Assembly: GCA_023333565.1 (NCBI GenBank)
Contig: JAJKFH010000801.1
Coordinates: 1,325,687 to 1,389,686 of the forward strand
Direction of reading: 5' to 3'
Source: Puffinus mauretanicus
Lineage: Eukaryota; Chordata; Aves; Procellariiformes; Procellariidae
DNA length: 64,000 nt
Made by a program: the position numbers and the translations under genes
Notes under the pieces: generated by a model
Told to the model about the DNA's origin: nothing
Seen by the model: the letters and a program-made list of their open reading frames with translations, nothing else
Databases searched by the model: none
In this document: positions 27,166 through 38,722 of the stretch, in pieces
Layout: the number at the start of each line of letters is the position of its first letter
How positions within the stretch are numbered: the stretch's first letter is position 1

Positions 27166-28749
27166 GGGAGCGTCTGCAGATATCAGTTTAACGTCTTGAA
27201 GAACTCTTGGTTTTGTGGTATGGGCCCCTTTTACTAACTTCTGTCAGGGTAAAATAATGGGCCAAGTCTAAATTTGAAAACTTGTAGAAATTGCCTCAAT
27301 GTAAACAACTTTGAGTGGACTGAAAATTAGTACAAAGTTTTTGATAAATGGCAAAGACTCTATTTACAAGGAAATGCTTATTGCAGTTGTCTGTGTTAGG
27401 TCAGGTCTCATTTAGTATCTTCATTTAATGATCCTGAAGAGGGAGTAAACAGTCTGTTAATGAATTTGTGTGTGATGCTATGTAGGGAGGAACTGTGAGT
27501 AATAGGCAGGAAAGAAAAAGACTACAAAGGGACATAGAGATGATAAACACTCACAGATAATGCAGTTAATTTCATCTCTGCGTAACACAAATTAATGCAT
27601 TTGTGCGAAGTGGAGGAAGGGAATACGCTTAAAAAAACCTGGCCTAGTTGAAAGCCTTTTATGAGAAAAGTCAACTTATGTTTGCCACATGATATGACTC
27701 CCAAAAAGCTGAATGCCGGTTTGGACTGTTCAAGGAACAGCTCACACACATGTGGGACACGGGAATCTCTCCTCTTTGTTTGACTGCTTCTGGTCTGTGT
27801 GTTTTACTACCAATGAGATATTTGAATATACACAAAAAATAGGAGTGAAGATGAAGGGGGAACTGGTTAGTGAGACTGGATTAAAATAACTTGGATGGGC
27901 TGATTAACCCAAGGGACAAAGCAGCCTACGGATATAGGTTTCAGCTGAGAAAACAGAGGTAACATTATGGCAACAGGGAAGAAGTATGAGAAAATGCAGT
28001 TAAGAATGGGGAAACCGGCACCAGCAGTAAGGCATTTGAGCTGATCACGTTTGATGGATAGTTTAGCCTAGTGCTTAGAAAGGTCTGTGCAGTATATGGG
28101 GAAAAAGCAGTAGGGAAAAGCTGAACTGCTGGGAAAGATGGCATAGAGGATAAGGGGTATCATCCTCACTCTTATTTTAATTTATTTTAACTCCCCCTCA
28201 CACCGTTCTGACAAGAGTAGCACAGGAAGAAGCTTAACGTAAATGAGAGTCTGGCCCTAAAAGTCTTTGCTGAGAGCAGGTTCCCTCCAGTGTTTCAGCC
28301 CTTCAGTCCCTTCTGCAAACAGAGACGGATACAGTGATCAGACATATCAGAAACTCAAAAGATTTAATGTAAAGACTCACAGGTTTTTATTTCCTCTCTT
28401 CCCCTTGTGAGCGTCCCAATGTGCTGGAGGTTTCAATAAAGAAAATTACCTGTCTAAACTAGAACACATTGAAAACCAATTCCCAAATGAATGTGTGTGT
28501 ACATGTGTATAAAGAGAGTGAGGGAATGTTTAATTATGGCTTTCCTTAAAAAAAAAATAATTTAGGCCCTTTGTTCAATGCAGCTGTCAGTCCTGTCACA
28601 TCATTGTTGTGAGCAAAACTTAAAAAATAATAATAAAAAAAAATCTGCATAGAGAAAAGAAAAAGGCATCCAAAAATTAAGCTGGGCCAGCTAGGGAGTA
28701 ACTGGATTATGGATAAACAGCAGCAATGTCCTTAAATACCACAGAAACA
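27166..28749. other. Non-coding sequence
   Basis: Unremarkable AT-rich sequence. No gene or recognised repeat is seen. Confidence 0.5.
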
Positions 28750-29170
28750 GTGTAGCGATGCAGAGGTCAATGAGGGCATTAGGAGACATGAGTAGGGAAT
28801 GACAGATGAGGTTGTCATTGCAAAGAGCCTCCGCGAGTTCTTTGCCATCAGTATTAAGAGAAAAAGCTGAAGGTCATATCAGAGACTAGAATGCATTTTC
28901 CTGGGGGCAATACGAAATGCTAAAAGGTTTTATGATTATGCCAGAGCAGGTAGTTAGGCAATTAGAGCTGTTAAAAGCTGACAAGGCACTGGGTCCGGAT
29001 GAGTTACATCCCAGAACTGAGATGGAAGCAGCGAGTGGAATTGAAAGCTTTGGCAGAGTATTTTTGATCCATCTCCAAGGATGGGGTGGTTCAAGAGGAC
29101 TGGGGAAAGAGGGGATAATGCAGTTGCTATATATAAGCAATGATCGTGAAAAAATCCAGTGTCGATGCAA
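28750..29170 (+). repeat. CR1 LINE ORF2 remnant (reverse transcriptase)
   Basis: An open stretch at 28917-29130 encodes KADKALGPDELHPR, matching the conserved CR1 reverse-transcriptase motif K-S-x-G-P-D-x-x-H-P-R. Upstream, LREFFAIS at about 28828 matches the LNxFFASV motif that precedes it in CR1 ORF2. The spacing and order agree with a single plus-strand CR1 body fragment carrying small deletions. Downstream, 'ggggtggttcaagaggactgg' corresponds to the W-x-x-G-x-V-P-x-D-W segment. It is a dead, strongly 5'- and 3'-truncated copy. Confidence 0.75.
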
Positions 29171-30805
29171 TTCTTTGGTAAGAATATAACTGATAAGGTA
29201 GAAATATGTTTCACTTGTGCAAGCACATGATAGAGGATTCTTTGCTTGGACTCGGGAAAAGGGAGTTCTTGGTTTATAAATTTACTTGAGTTTCTGAAAC
29301 ACATTATTGCACTAGAAGACAAATGTCAAACAAAGTCTATAATTTATCTGACTTTCCTGAAAGCATAGCATGCAAAATATTGATCTACTTAATAAACACA
29401 CATTATCTCCTCAAAATGATTAAAAATTAACTCCAGAAGAAGAACAAATAGTGTCAGTAACATTGCAGAGAGATAACAGAGAGCTGGAGAGCAAATGTGT
29501 GTTGTACGCTGTCTGCTACCATTGGGTGGGCTCTTACAGATCCTTATGCAACACTTGCATTGTTTTGAGCATTAGACTTAAAATATTGTAGAGGAAAAGT
29601 GGGAAATCTTGTCTTTCCTTGTGGAAGGTTCAGTAAGGGGCAGGACCATGACAAGCAATTCGAGGCTGTGCGTGATAACCTTTAATCTGTCTAAAACCTT
29701 ATGTCCCCCATTGGCAGAGGCTGCCCTTGAGGCACAATTCCATATTCAAAGGAGCTCAACTCTGTCTGGGTTGATGATTGGCCTCATAAGTATTAATGAT
29801 GGCAAACTAGATTGTTTCAAACACTGCTGAATGTGATATCAGAAAATATTTAACAGAATATGAAGAATGCAATATGATAGTTTCAACATTTCTCTCTCTG
29901 CTGGGCTCCTTCCCCAGGGAGGATTCCCGGCTTGTTTGCAGACGGGAGCCCCCAGAAGCAATGGCAATGGGCAGCTGTCCATCCCCACCCTGTGTGTGAC
30001 GTTCTGCTTGTCTCCTCATGTTTCAAAGTGATAGAGGTCAGTGTTACATCGACCCTGCCATGTCCCGAGGCAGTGGACTGCAGGGACAATCTTTCCCCCC
30101 GCCCCCGCTATTGGCTATGTGCATTTCTTTCTTGGGGCCTTTTGTCGTCTTTTGCAGACAGAAAAAGCTGTAACAGGTTTCTTGCGGGTGAGATTTTTAT
30201 TCAAAGCAGAGGGAACTATAGTCAGACCATGACACTGTAGGGTCAGTCCCACAATGTAAAGAGAGCACACTTTCCATGCATACCTCTGCTGCAATTCTCT
30301 GTGTTGCACTCTACCATGCCAAAATAGCCCTCTTGCACTGACCCAGCAGGACTGCAGGTAGGAATTGTACGTACTCAGCACCTTCAGGGATCTGGCATTG
30401 TGGTCATCTCCTCCTGTAGCATAAGCTTCATAGCTGAACCACTGTTAATGTGTTTGCTATTCATCTCTTCTAGCATTTAAATAGTAATTACTAGTGGCAT
30501 ATTCTTTTGGGTGATCAGCCCAAAGCTGTGGTGGAATAGCGTGACCTTGAGTTTTTCTATAGACAATGGAAATTAGTTGATAATGAACAATGGAAATTGC
30601 CTGGATGACAGTGCACCTCTGGAGCTACATCACCACAATACATCACTGAGGCCAGGACCTTAGCAGGATTCACAAAAAAAGGAATTAACAAAATGCAAAC
30701 AAGATGTTAAAATGCATAAAAAATGGGATGGAGGATAATACAGAGGGTAATTATAATGTAATTGTATAAATATAATTATATAAGTAAGCACTGTAGCTTC
30801 ACTGG
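29171..30805. other. Non-coding sequence with one GC-rich patch
   Basis: Mostly AT-rich. A GC-richer patch spans about 29890-30125. No coding exon is supported: frames at 29883-30381 lie on both strands without domains. Confidence 0.5.
30095..30114. promoter_or_regulatory. GC box plus inverted CCAAT box
   Basis: A canonical Sp/KLF site (CCCCCCGCCCCCG on the plus strand) at about 30095-30107 is followed within three bases by ATTGG at 30110-30114, an inverted CCAAT box for NF-Y. This arrangement is typical of TATA-less promoters. No first exon or clear CpG island accompanies it, so it may be an enhancer or chance. Confidence 0.25.
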
Positions 30806-31344
30806 TGTCATGGTTTAACCCCAGTCAGCAACCAAGCACCACACAGCCGCTTGCTCACCCTCCCCGCCTCCTGGTGGGATGGGGGAGAGAATCAGAAGGG
30901 CAAAAGTGAGAAAACTCATGGGTTGAGATAAGAACAGCTTAATAATTGAAAAATAATAATAATAGTAACAACAATAATAAAATTGTAATGAAAAGGAAAA
31001 TGACAAAAAAAAAAGAGAAAAGAACAAACCCAGGAAAACCAAGGATGCAGCTGCTCACCACCCGCTGACTGATGCCACTCCAGTCCCCGAGCAGCGGTCA
31101 CTGCCCCCTGGCCAACTCCCCCCAGCTTATATACTGAGCATGACGTCATACAGAATATCCCTTTGGCCAGTTTGGATCAGCTGTCCTGACTATGCTCCCT
31201 CCCAGCTTCTTGTGCACCTGGCAGAGCATGGGAAGCTGAAAAGTCCTTGAGTTAGGCTAAACACTGCTTAGCGACAGCTAAAAGATCAGTGTGTTATCAC
31301 ATTATTCTCATGCTAAATCCAAAACGTAGCTCTATGCCAGCTAC
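30806..31344 (-). mobile_element. Truncated solo LTR, ERVL-like family, antisense (LTR3)
   Basis: It begins at the LTR 3' edge (TGTCATGGTTTAACCCCAGT on the plus strand) and runs collinear with LTR1 and LTR2 to the phrase near TAGCTCTATGCCAGCTAC. There it stops about 35 bases short of the expected 5' edge and meets a CR1 tail. TGACGTCA is kept at 31141-31148 beside CTTATATACTGAGC. An AAT-rich expansion at about 30950-30990 is private to this copy. Confidence 0.9.
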
Positions 31345-31420
31345 ATGGTGGTGTTGGGTTGACGGTTGGACTCGATGATCTTAGAGGTCTTTTCCAACTT
31401 TAATAATTCTATGATTCTAT
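31345..31420 (+). repeat. CR1 LINE 3' tip
   Basis: 'gttgggttgacggttggact' followed by 'cgatgatcttagaggtct', 'tttccaac' and 'attctatgattctat' is the terminal 75 bases of CR1, ending in the octamer repeat. Strand is plus. It directly abuts the broken 5' edge of LTR3. Confidence 0.9.
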
Positions 31421-34400
31421 AAATGGACCTGTGGCAAGACTGGAGGATAAGAAGGTCCTGGGATGGGGGATTTGGATCAGTGCTTGAGAGGTGCTTAGGT
31501 GTGAAGGAGTTGGGCAGAAATGAATGGTGTCTTGTAGGAGGAGATAGTAGGTTGTTGAACAAATTAAACGGTCATTCAGCAGTCAGGCAGTAAAAGGTGT
31601 GTTTCTGATTGGGGATGTACAAAATAACCTTAGGGCAGGAGAAGGGATGTGCGTGGGGCATAGGGCCAAGGCACCTGAGAGTTCGGAGCCTTTTTCTCTC
31701 ACAGTAGAAGAGGACAAAGGAAGGGGATAGGACTAAACAGATTATCAGGACATCTTTTCCCCTTCTTCACATGCAGATGGGCCATGATCATTGTTGAACA
31801 GGTACACAAGAAGCTGCAGGGAAGAAGAAACCAGGGTAGTAGAAACCAGAGCAATGACATTTCCCACCCAGACTCCTGTTAAGTAGTTTTCCTTCTTACC
31901 CACTTCCTCCAAATATTTCCCTGTATCACTTGAAGTTCTGCTGCAAGGCATGATCTGGAGAAGGGAAACCAAAAACTTCTGAACAAGTGGAAAGCCTGAC
32001 ATTTCCAATATTTGAGTTCAAATTGAATACAAGGACATTATTTTTGTGCACAGAGCTTGTTGCCACAAGAAGGTCAAGAGAAGAATTCTTCTAGGTTTGG
32101 GAAGAATACGGAAACTTGTAACAAAACTAAGAGTACTGCGGTTGTTCTGATTAGCAATAACACACTTTAGGAGGAATAGTCAAACTCCATGACTTAAGTC
32201 AAATTTTAAGTATTAGGGATGAAGATAAAAGCTAAGCTGGAAGCACAGCATCCTTCCTGGTTTTTATGCTTTCTGGAAATAATTATGCTTTCTACACAAT
32301 TAATTCACCCACTTGTACTTTCTAGTCAGGTTTTCTCTGTGCTCCTCTGTTTACATGAACAAAAAGCATTCACAACTGTAAGCATAAAGATTAGATATGT
32401 ATGAAAAGAGCTTTTGGAAGGAATATTAATATCTCTTAACAACAGAAAATTTGTGCCTTTAAGCATGTTTGTGAAAGTCTTTTTGCGCTTTACTCTGTAA
32501 TTCTGGCTGTCATACTATAAGCTGCGCTAAACTGATCATCGGTTTGATCCAATGTAATGTGTTTTGTGTTTTTTATCTTGCCTGCTGATGCAAAGATATC
32601 CTTCATTCAGAAATGGCTTCACCTGTAAGGTGGCTGTACTTACACGCTCCAATTTTATTACAATATTTGACAGATTGATGCACTTGTTCAATTTAGCATT
32701 GCTATATCACAGATAACAATAGCAAAACCAAATACAAAAATAGAAAAAGCCTTTAAATTTTACACATTGAAAACCAGCTTAATTTCATTTTTTGGCCAGG
32801 CGTCCTTCTTCAAGCTGAGGGGAAAATGAATAATTACATTATTCTGTGTTAAACTATTATCATATTTTTCCTTTAGAGTTTCTCCAGTGAAAGCAGCGTG
32901 ACCAAAGTCTTGTTCACTTTTGATTGTTTTTTTTTTTTTATGAAACTTAAAAATGGGTAATATTTCTGTGATTTTTCCATTTCATGGTTTTATTGCTGGG
33001 ACAATATTGTTTCTGTTACGGCTTGTGAGCAGTGCTTTGTATCTGTCCTTAAACAGATCTGATGCATGAAATGATGATGTTCCTGTGCTTTCTCAGGCTT
33101 TGAAGTTATTAGAGCTAAGTATTGTCAAGTTTGCTAAACATTTGGGTGAACGAGCTGCTCAAGAAGTAATAATCCATACTAAAAAGAAAAGAAAAAGAGT
33201 ATTAGCACTTAAAATAAAGAAAAAGAGTATTGGCATCTTAAAAAGAAGTGTATTTTGGGGCCTCTTTATCTCCCTTCTGGGTTTTGCACTTTTTGTGTCA
33301 ATGAAGTCAAGATTTTTCCTTTCTTCAAGAAGGCCAGAAATTGATTGGTTTTTTCTTTTTAATGGAATTTGGGCTTCTCGCATGCCTCATGAGTGAGGAG
33401 TGTAAAGAAAGCTCTGTACATCATTCTTTCCTGAAGATTTAGTCACACCTTCTAGCAACCTCTCCAAACATGCCTGTCTGCACTATCCTTTATCATAAAT
33501 ACTTTCCCTCTTTGCAAATGTATTTTAGCCTTGAGTAAAAGGTTGATAGCTCAAGGAAATCCTGGAAAAAAACTGGCTGGTGCTATTCCTTAGTTGCTGA
33601 CTAACTTGTCATTAGGGATTGCTGTGATTTGGGAAGAGCTGCCTCACTTCACCCCAGCACTGACTGTGTTTCTGTAATGGGTAAAGCAATTATCGTCAGT
33701 TTGTCTTGTAAATGTTGAAAGGCATCTGCTGTTCCTCTGAGGTGAATGGTGAAATGGAAGTTGATGAGGATAATAAACATAATTATAAAGAAGGCTGCTG
33801 GAAAGACTCCTGATCTGTAAGGGAAAAGTGACATTTTAAGAGCTGTGCTGTGGACCTAATGAGGATCGGTATTGCCTTTTAAACTGTCGTACTGAGGCTG
33901 GAATGATATGTCTGATAAAGTCACACCCGTTATGTGACGCTGTAGTGCCAAAAGTTCTTGTTATATCAAATGTCCATGATGGCACAGTGGATTAGGTTGG
34001 AAAATCGCATTTTCAGACCTCTGGGTTTGGGCTTTCGTTGGGTTTTGGGTTGGTTGGGTTTTTAATACAGAAGGGAAAGAAGTCAAAGAGATTCCCTTTG
34101 AAACCTTTCCTGAGTTCAGTGAGGCTTAGACTGGCCAATCCAGACCATCATCAGGGAACAAAATGCAAAGGGTTGCAAAATGCAAAGAAATACGAATGTC
34201 TGTGTTTGGTACAAAGCTTCTGGCTTGACGTGTGGGCAGGATCTAGTCTTGCAAACAGTAATGTCGAAGAGGAAGAGGATGAGAATAGATATTATTGTAG
34301 AAGATTCATGCTACCTGGTAGTTTATGTGCCAGGTGTCTAGACCGAGGTCACAAAATACCAGCCTTTAAATTAGAGACAGCTTTGTGCAAATGTCAGTGG

Positions 34401-37400
34401 CAAAAGAGTCGAGTTGAAAATAACATTAAATAATTACTGTGAAATTAAAGGACTATTTTGAAGTTGTAATCGAGTTTGAGGCGTCATGATTATGTTATGG
34501 GTAGCAGTTCATGGCTCATCCAACGTTATTATTGTAGAATTGATGTTTTCATTTAATGTTTTCTGGATCAGTGTAATCTTCTGTGGTACTTAATTGAATA
34601 AAACACAAGATTCACTTGGAATAGATGCAGATACAAAGTACTAAATTTCTCAGAGGAAGAATGTTTCCACTTTGTTTAACCCAAAGCATTAGTTTATTTG
34701 CAAATGTAATTGATACTGGCTTGAAGAGCATTCCTAGAGTACATTAAATGGGACAGCCATAACAACAGTATTAGATTTATGGCAGATGAGTGTAAATAGT
34801 GCAATATTAACTGTAATGGATTCTGGACTGTAAATACACCATCATGTCCCACTATATATGGACCAGGAGTCTTATTCATGAGTGACTCTCTAGATGTGCA
34901 TTGTACGAAAGGAAAAAAGTCCTGTACTTTGAATTACCTCCTGATACTTAAGACAAAGATGTACGTTTCTATAATGCTGAGAAGCAGGGTAAAGCCCAGG
35001 TCCTGGCTGCCAGCAAGGCTGCGGTCTTGGTGTCCAAGCCCAGCGCTGCAAGTAGAAACACAACATTGACTTCAGTGGAGGGTGCGTCAAACCTCAACTG
35101 GCAATGGAGGACTGACAGAGGCTGGGAACCTGTGCATCTTGCTCAACCCTAATGGAAATGTAACCAAAAGGAAAGGTGTTGAATGATATGTTAATCATTC
35201 AAGCTTTTTGTATCTAGGAAGGGTACTTTGAAGGAGTTTGTGAAAGGATGGGGAGAGCTGCAACGCTGCACACACAGAAAGAGTCTTCTAACAGGATGCC
35301 TCAGAAGTGAGGACTGGAAAAAGAAATGTCTGTCCTATGTGGACAGAGAAACTCACTCATAGTAAAAATGGTCTCTTTAGGAATGGACAGCAGCGTGCTG
35401 GGCAGATGACAGGCAGAATGTTCTTCTTGGCATTGTAAGTTATCTTGAGCAGGGTCTGTTATTCTGTTGGAAACATCTCCAGCCCAAAGCACTGGGAACC
35501 CTGGGCTGTGCAGCTCCTGGGTGCTGCTGTAATACAAATAATTTAAAAAAAAAAAAGTTTATTTTTCATTTAGTTTCATTACAATGAATTCCTAATATGT
35601 TGACTATATTGATTGCATGCAACTATGCTACAGGACTACTTTATGAATAGATGCTTTTTGATTTTGACTTCAGCACACAAAAATGGATATTCTTTTATAC
35701 TGTGTCTGCATTGCACTTCTCTGACTGTGTGAGGAGGCTTTAAAATTGATGTGCATTGTACTTACAGCCACTTATAGCCACTTTGCAGAGCCAGAGTAAT
35801 GTCAAGGAACTTTAGTGCCTGAGAGAAGAAGATGCATAGGATTTTGCCAGGATGGAAGCTCTATCAGCCTTTTAAAGCAATCAAGTATCTTTTGATTATA
35901 GAAATTTAAGCCTCATTTACAGTGCAAAATCTGATGAATATACTTACGTTTCTGTCGCCCAGAAAAGGATTCATCCCAGGTAAATTAACTGCCCTTTTTT
36001 CCTCATGGAAGGAAAGTCAAAGCGAAGAAGCATTCTGGTACCATGCTCCGCAACGCAGTGGGGGCTCCACTCTTTCAGCAAAGACCTTCCTGTATCATAA
36101 GGATTTATTCTACCTGTGTTTGTGTTAACTTCTGTTAACATGACATACTCTTATTGGGGAGAAAATTAAATCTTTAAAAAAGGTTTCTCTAAGGGAACTG
36201 CTTGAATCCTCTAACCGTGTTGCTAAAGAATATATCTGTACCAAATGATACTGCAGAGTTTATTTAGCAATGGGAGTTCATTTTTATTATAATTCATGTC
36301 ATCCTAATGGACCAGTTGATAAGAAAGCATGAAAATGTAATGCTGGATGCACTATAAATGAATATTTATTTACCTTCTACAACTACCACATGGGTAAACC
36401 AACAATCTCAGGCTACTGCCTAACTGGTAAGATGGACTATTGAATCAGGTGTGTGTCATTCTGCTGCCAATACTATCTGAGGTGAAATCAGTTTGAAGAA
36501 AATACCAAATTAAAGCATCGTTTCAAGACTACAGCTGACTGTTCTGCTATTTTTGTAACTTTTAATCACATGCAGCCTGTCTCTGGCATCTATGAAGGGG
36601 AAAAAACATTGAAAGTAGATTAATCTGTTTTGGAAAGCTTGTCTCTTGACTTCATTTCTGGACATAATTAAAAGTCTGATCTGTTGGTTAGAATTTTCCC
36701 ATTTACTTTGGCTTTTCTTTGACTACTGGAATGGGCAAAGCGATCAGGCGAAGTACTGCTGAAGAATCCTGTCCATTAAAGCTTTGTACAATAGTTTCCC
36801 TTTCATGCTGAGCTCAGATTTACGGGCAAGCATGAATGTGTATGCTTTTCCCATCAATCTATTATGCTTTCTTCTCGTATTAATCCTTTCAGAGTAGCTG
36901 TTGCTTGTTCTGATATCACCAAACTACAACATGAAGTGAAAAGCCGTTAACCAACTATTCAGTGCTCTGGATTGCTTTATAAGGCAGATAGAATTGATTT
37001 TTCTTTTTCCGCTGGCCAACTTCTATTTCCACTGTTCCAGGCTCTTGCAGCTTAAGCCTCTAAATGTTCCATTCTGCAGCCACTTCCCACACCAGCAGAA
37101 GTCTTGATCTATAGAGGAGAACAATAGAAATGAAAAGACTGCTGATTCCGTGAATAATATAAGCCCTTAGCTGCCTTATTTTCCCTGGAAAATATGTCCA
37201 AAAGACTGTCTTTGGGTAATAGTTGCAATAAAAGGCTGATAGTGTTCTCAGGTGTGATGAAATCTGCCCCTTCTTGTTTTAAAAGGTCTGGTCTGCTCAA
37301 CAGAGCATGGGTGATGGGTGTGGCAACTTCTTTTTTCCAGTGTGAGTTCATGTATGAAGGTGAGACTTCATAAGCTTTCCAAATGCAACACATTGCAGTT

Positions 37401-37766
37401 GCAGATATTTCACAGGTAGAGCTGGGCAGTGACCCAGGGCTTTCCAGAACACATTGTTTGCAGCAAAGCCTGATCCAAGCACGAGTATTGATCTGCTATT
37501 GCCTCCTGCTGCTGACATTTAGCAGGTTTTAAGTCCTTTTGCTTGTAACTATGCCATAGGTTGGGATAACAGAAGGCTTGGCTGACAGCTGGAAGCAGGA
37601 GTGGGCTCAGCTTTTGTCTCTTTGTGGGCATCGTTGTACTACAGCATGTGTGGGCAATCACATGTGCCATTTGTATCTGTGATGTACCTGCGATCTGATT
37701 TTTATATGTATATATGTGATGGGCATGTTACATATGTGTAATTATGTACATAGATCTATGAGGTAT
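31421..37766. other. Non-coding single-copy sequence
   Basis: AT-rich sequence with no supported gene. A local imperfect duplication lies at about 33187-33245 (AAGAAAAAGAGTATT repeated). Patches at 32480-32730 and 36290-36500 are free of recognised repeats and rich in developmental-type motifs (for example TTGACAGATTGATG and ACAGATAACAAT near 32670-32720). The 131-codon frame at 34038-34433 resembles nothing I recognise. Confidence 0.5.
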
Positions 37767-38123
37767 TGTCACGAATGAGTGGTTTAGAGGCCGCTTAAAG
37801 AATCACCGTCAAAGATATCAACAGAAAGTGATTTTAATAGAGATTTTTAAAGGTGCGACTTAACAGAGTTCGATGGCAAGGTTCACTCTATTCCTTACTA
37901 CAGGGATGAAACATATAAAGAAAAATCATGTTATGTCTAAGGGTTTATATCTAAGGGATTATATGTGTTTATCAGCAGTCTAGGGTTCACAGTATCACAG
38001 TTTTAGCAGCACTTAATCATTAACTAGTTTAACATTTACGAAGAAAGTTAGTAGAGTCTACTGTAATCACGACTTAATTACAAATTATGCTTACTATTAG
38101 TTCACACATATGCAAGCAGACAG

Positions 38124-38159
<36 letters not shown>

Positions 38160-38722
38160 GTACAAAAGGTAAAAATTCCCCTCAAGTTCAGTGAAGAAAT
38201 ATTCACGTGAAATGTCTCGGCATTTCTCTCCACAGGAGAGGGTTGAGCGTTGAGGAGTGAAGGGTTTCAGCCCAGGTCCTGTCATCAGCTTTCGGGGACG
38301 GTCCTCCAAATATCGCAGACCCGAGAGGTCGCGAGCTCCGAGAGGCGTCCCACTCAGAGGGAGGTGCTGGTGCAGCCCGCTGCAGTCCAGGAGAGCTCAA
38401 AGGGCCTCACTTAGGACCACCGTTTATAGGTTTGCAAGATGGTTGGCTTTAGTCATCTGTAAATTTCCATCCTGGCCACAGTCCCAGGTGGTAATTACTA
38501 AAAGTTCTCAAGGTTTCAGTGTTGTTCTACTTGACACCTGGGCCAGGCAGTAGAAGAGCATTCCCAGCCTCAGCTATGCAGAGTTTCTGATACAGTCAAG
38601 GAGGCTCAACCGCCAGACTCCATACATCAAGGCTGAGGTTTCATGGGAATTTCTGAGATCAACAGGCGGCCCAGATCAAAAAGCAGCCCCGGAGAAGGCG
38701 GGGGTGTGAATGCACCACCACA
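37767..38722 (-). mobile_element. Solo LTR of a second ERV family, antisense (LTR4)
   Basis: A 956-bp block starts TGTCACGAATG and ends ACCACCACA, giving TG...CA ends. It is flanked by a perfect 5-bp direct repeat GGTAT (37762-37766 and 38723-38727). On the minus strand it reads like an LTR: a CTATAAA box at about 38420-38426, a CpG-rich stretch downstream of it (38250-38400), and a TATTAAAA polyadenylation-like site near the 3' end (about 37833-37842). A (TA)n microsatellite (38126-38156) has expanded inside. It shares no visible sequence with the other LTRs. Confidence 0.8.
38126..38156. repeat. (TA)n microsatellite
   Basis: About 15 uninterrupted TA units inside the minus-strand solo LTR; a likely length-polymorphic site. 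Confidence 0.97.

Noticed and set aside
34038..34433. 131-codon frame with an acidic stretch and several Cys
   Set aside because: No recognised family and the Cys spacing does not form a known zinc motif; probably chance.
38126..38156. TA tract as an independent mobile or promoter element
   Set aside because: It is a simple microsatellite expansion within the solo LTR.
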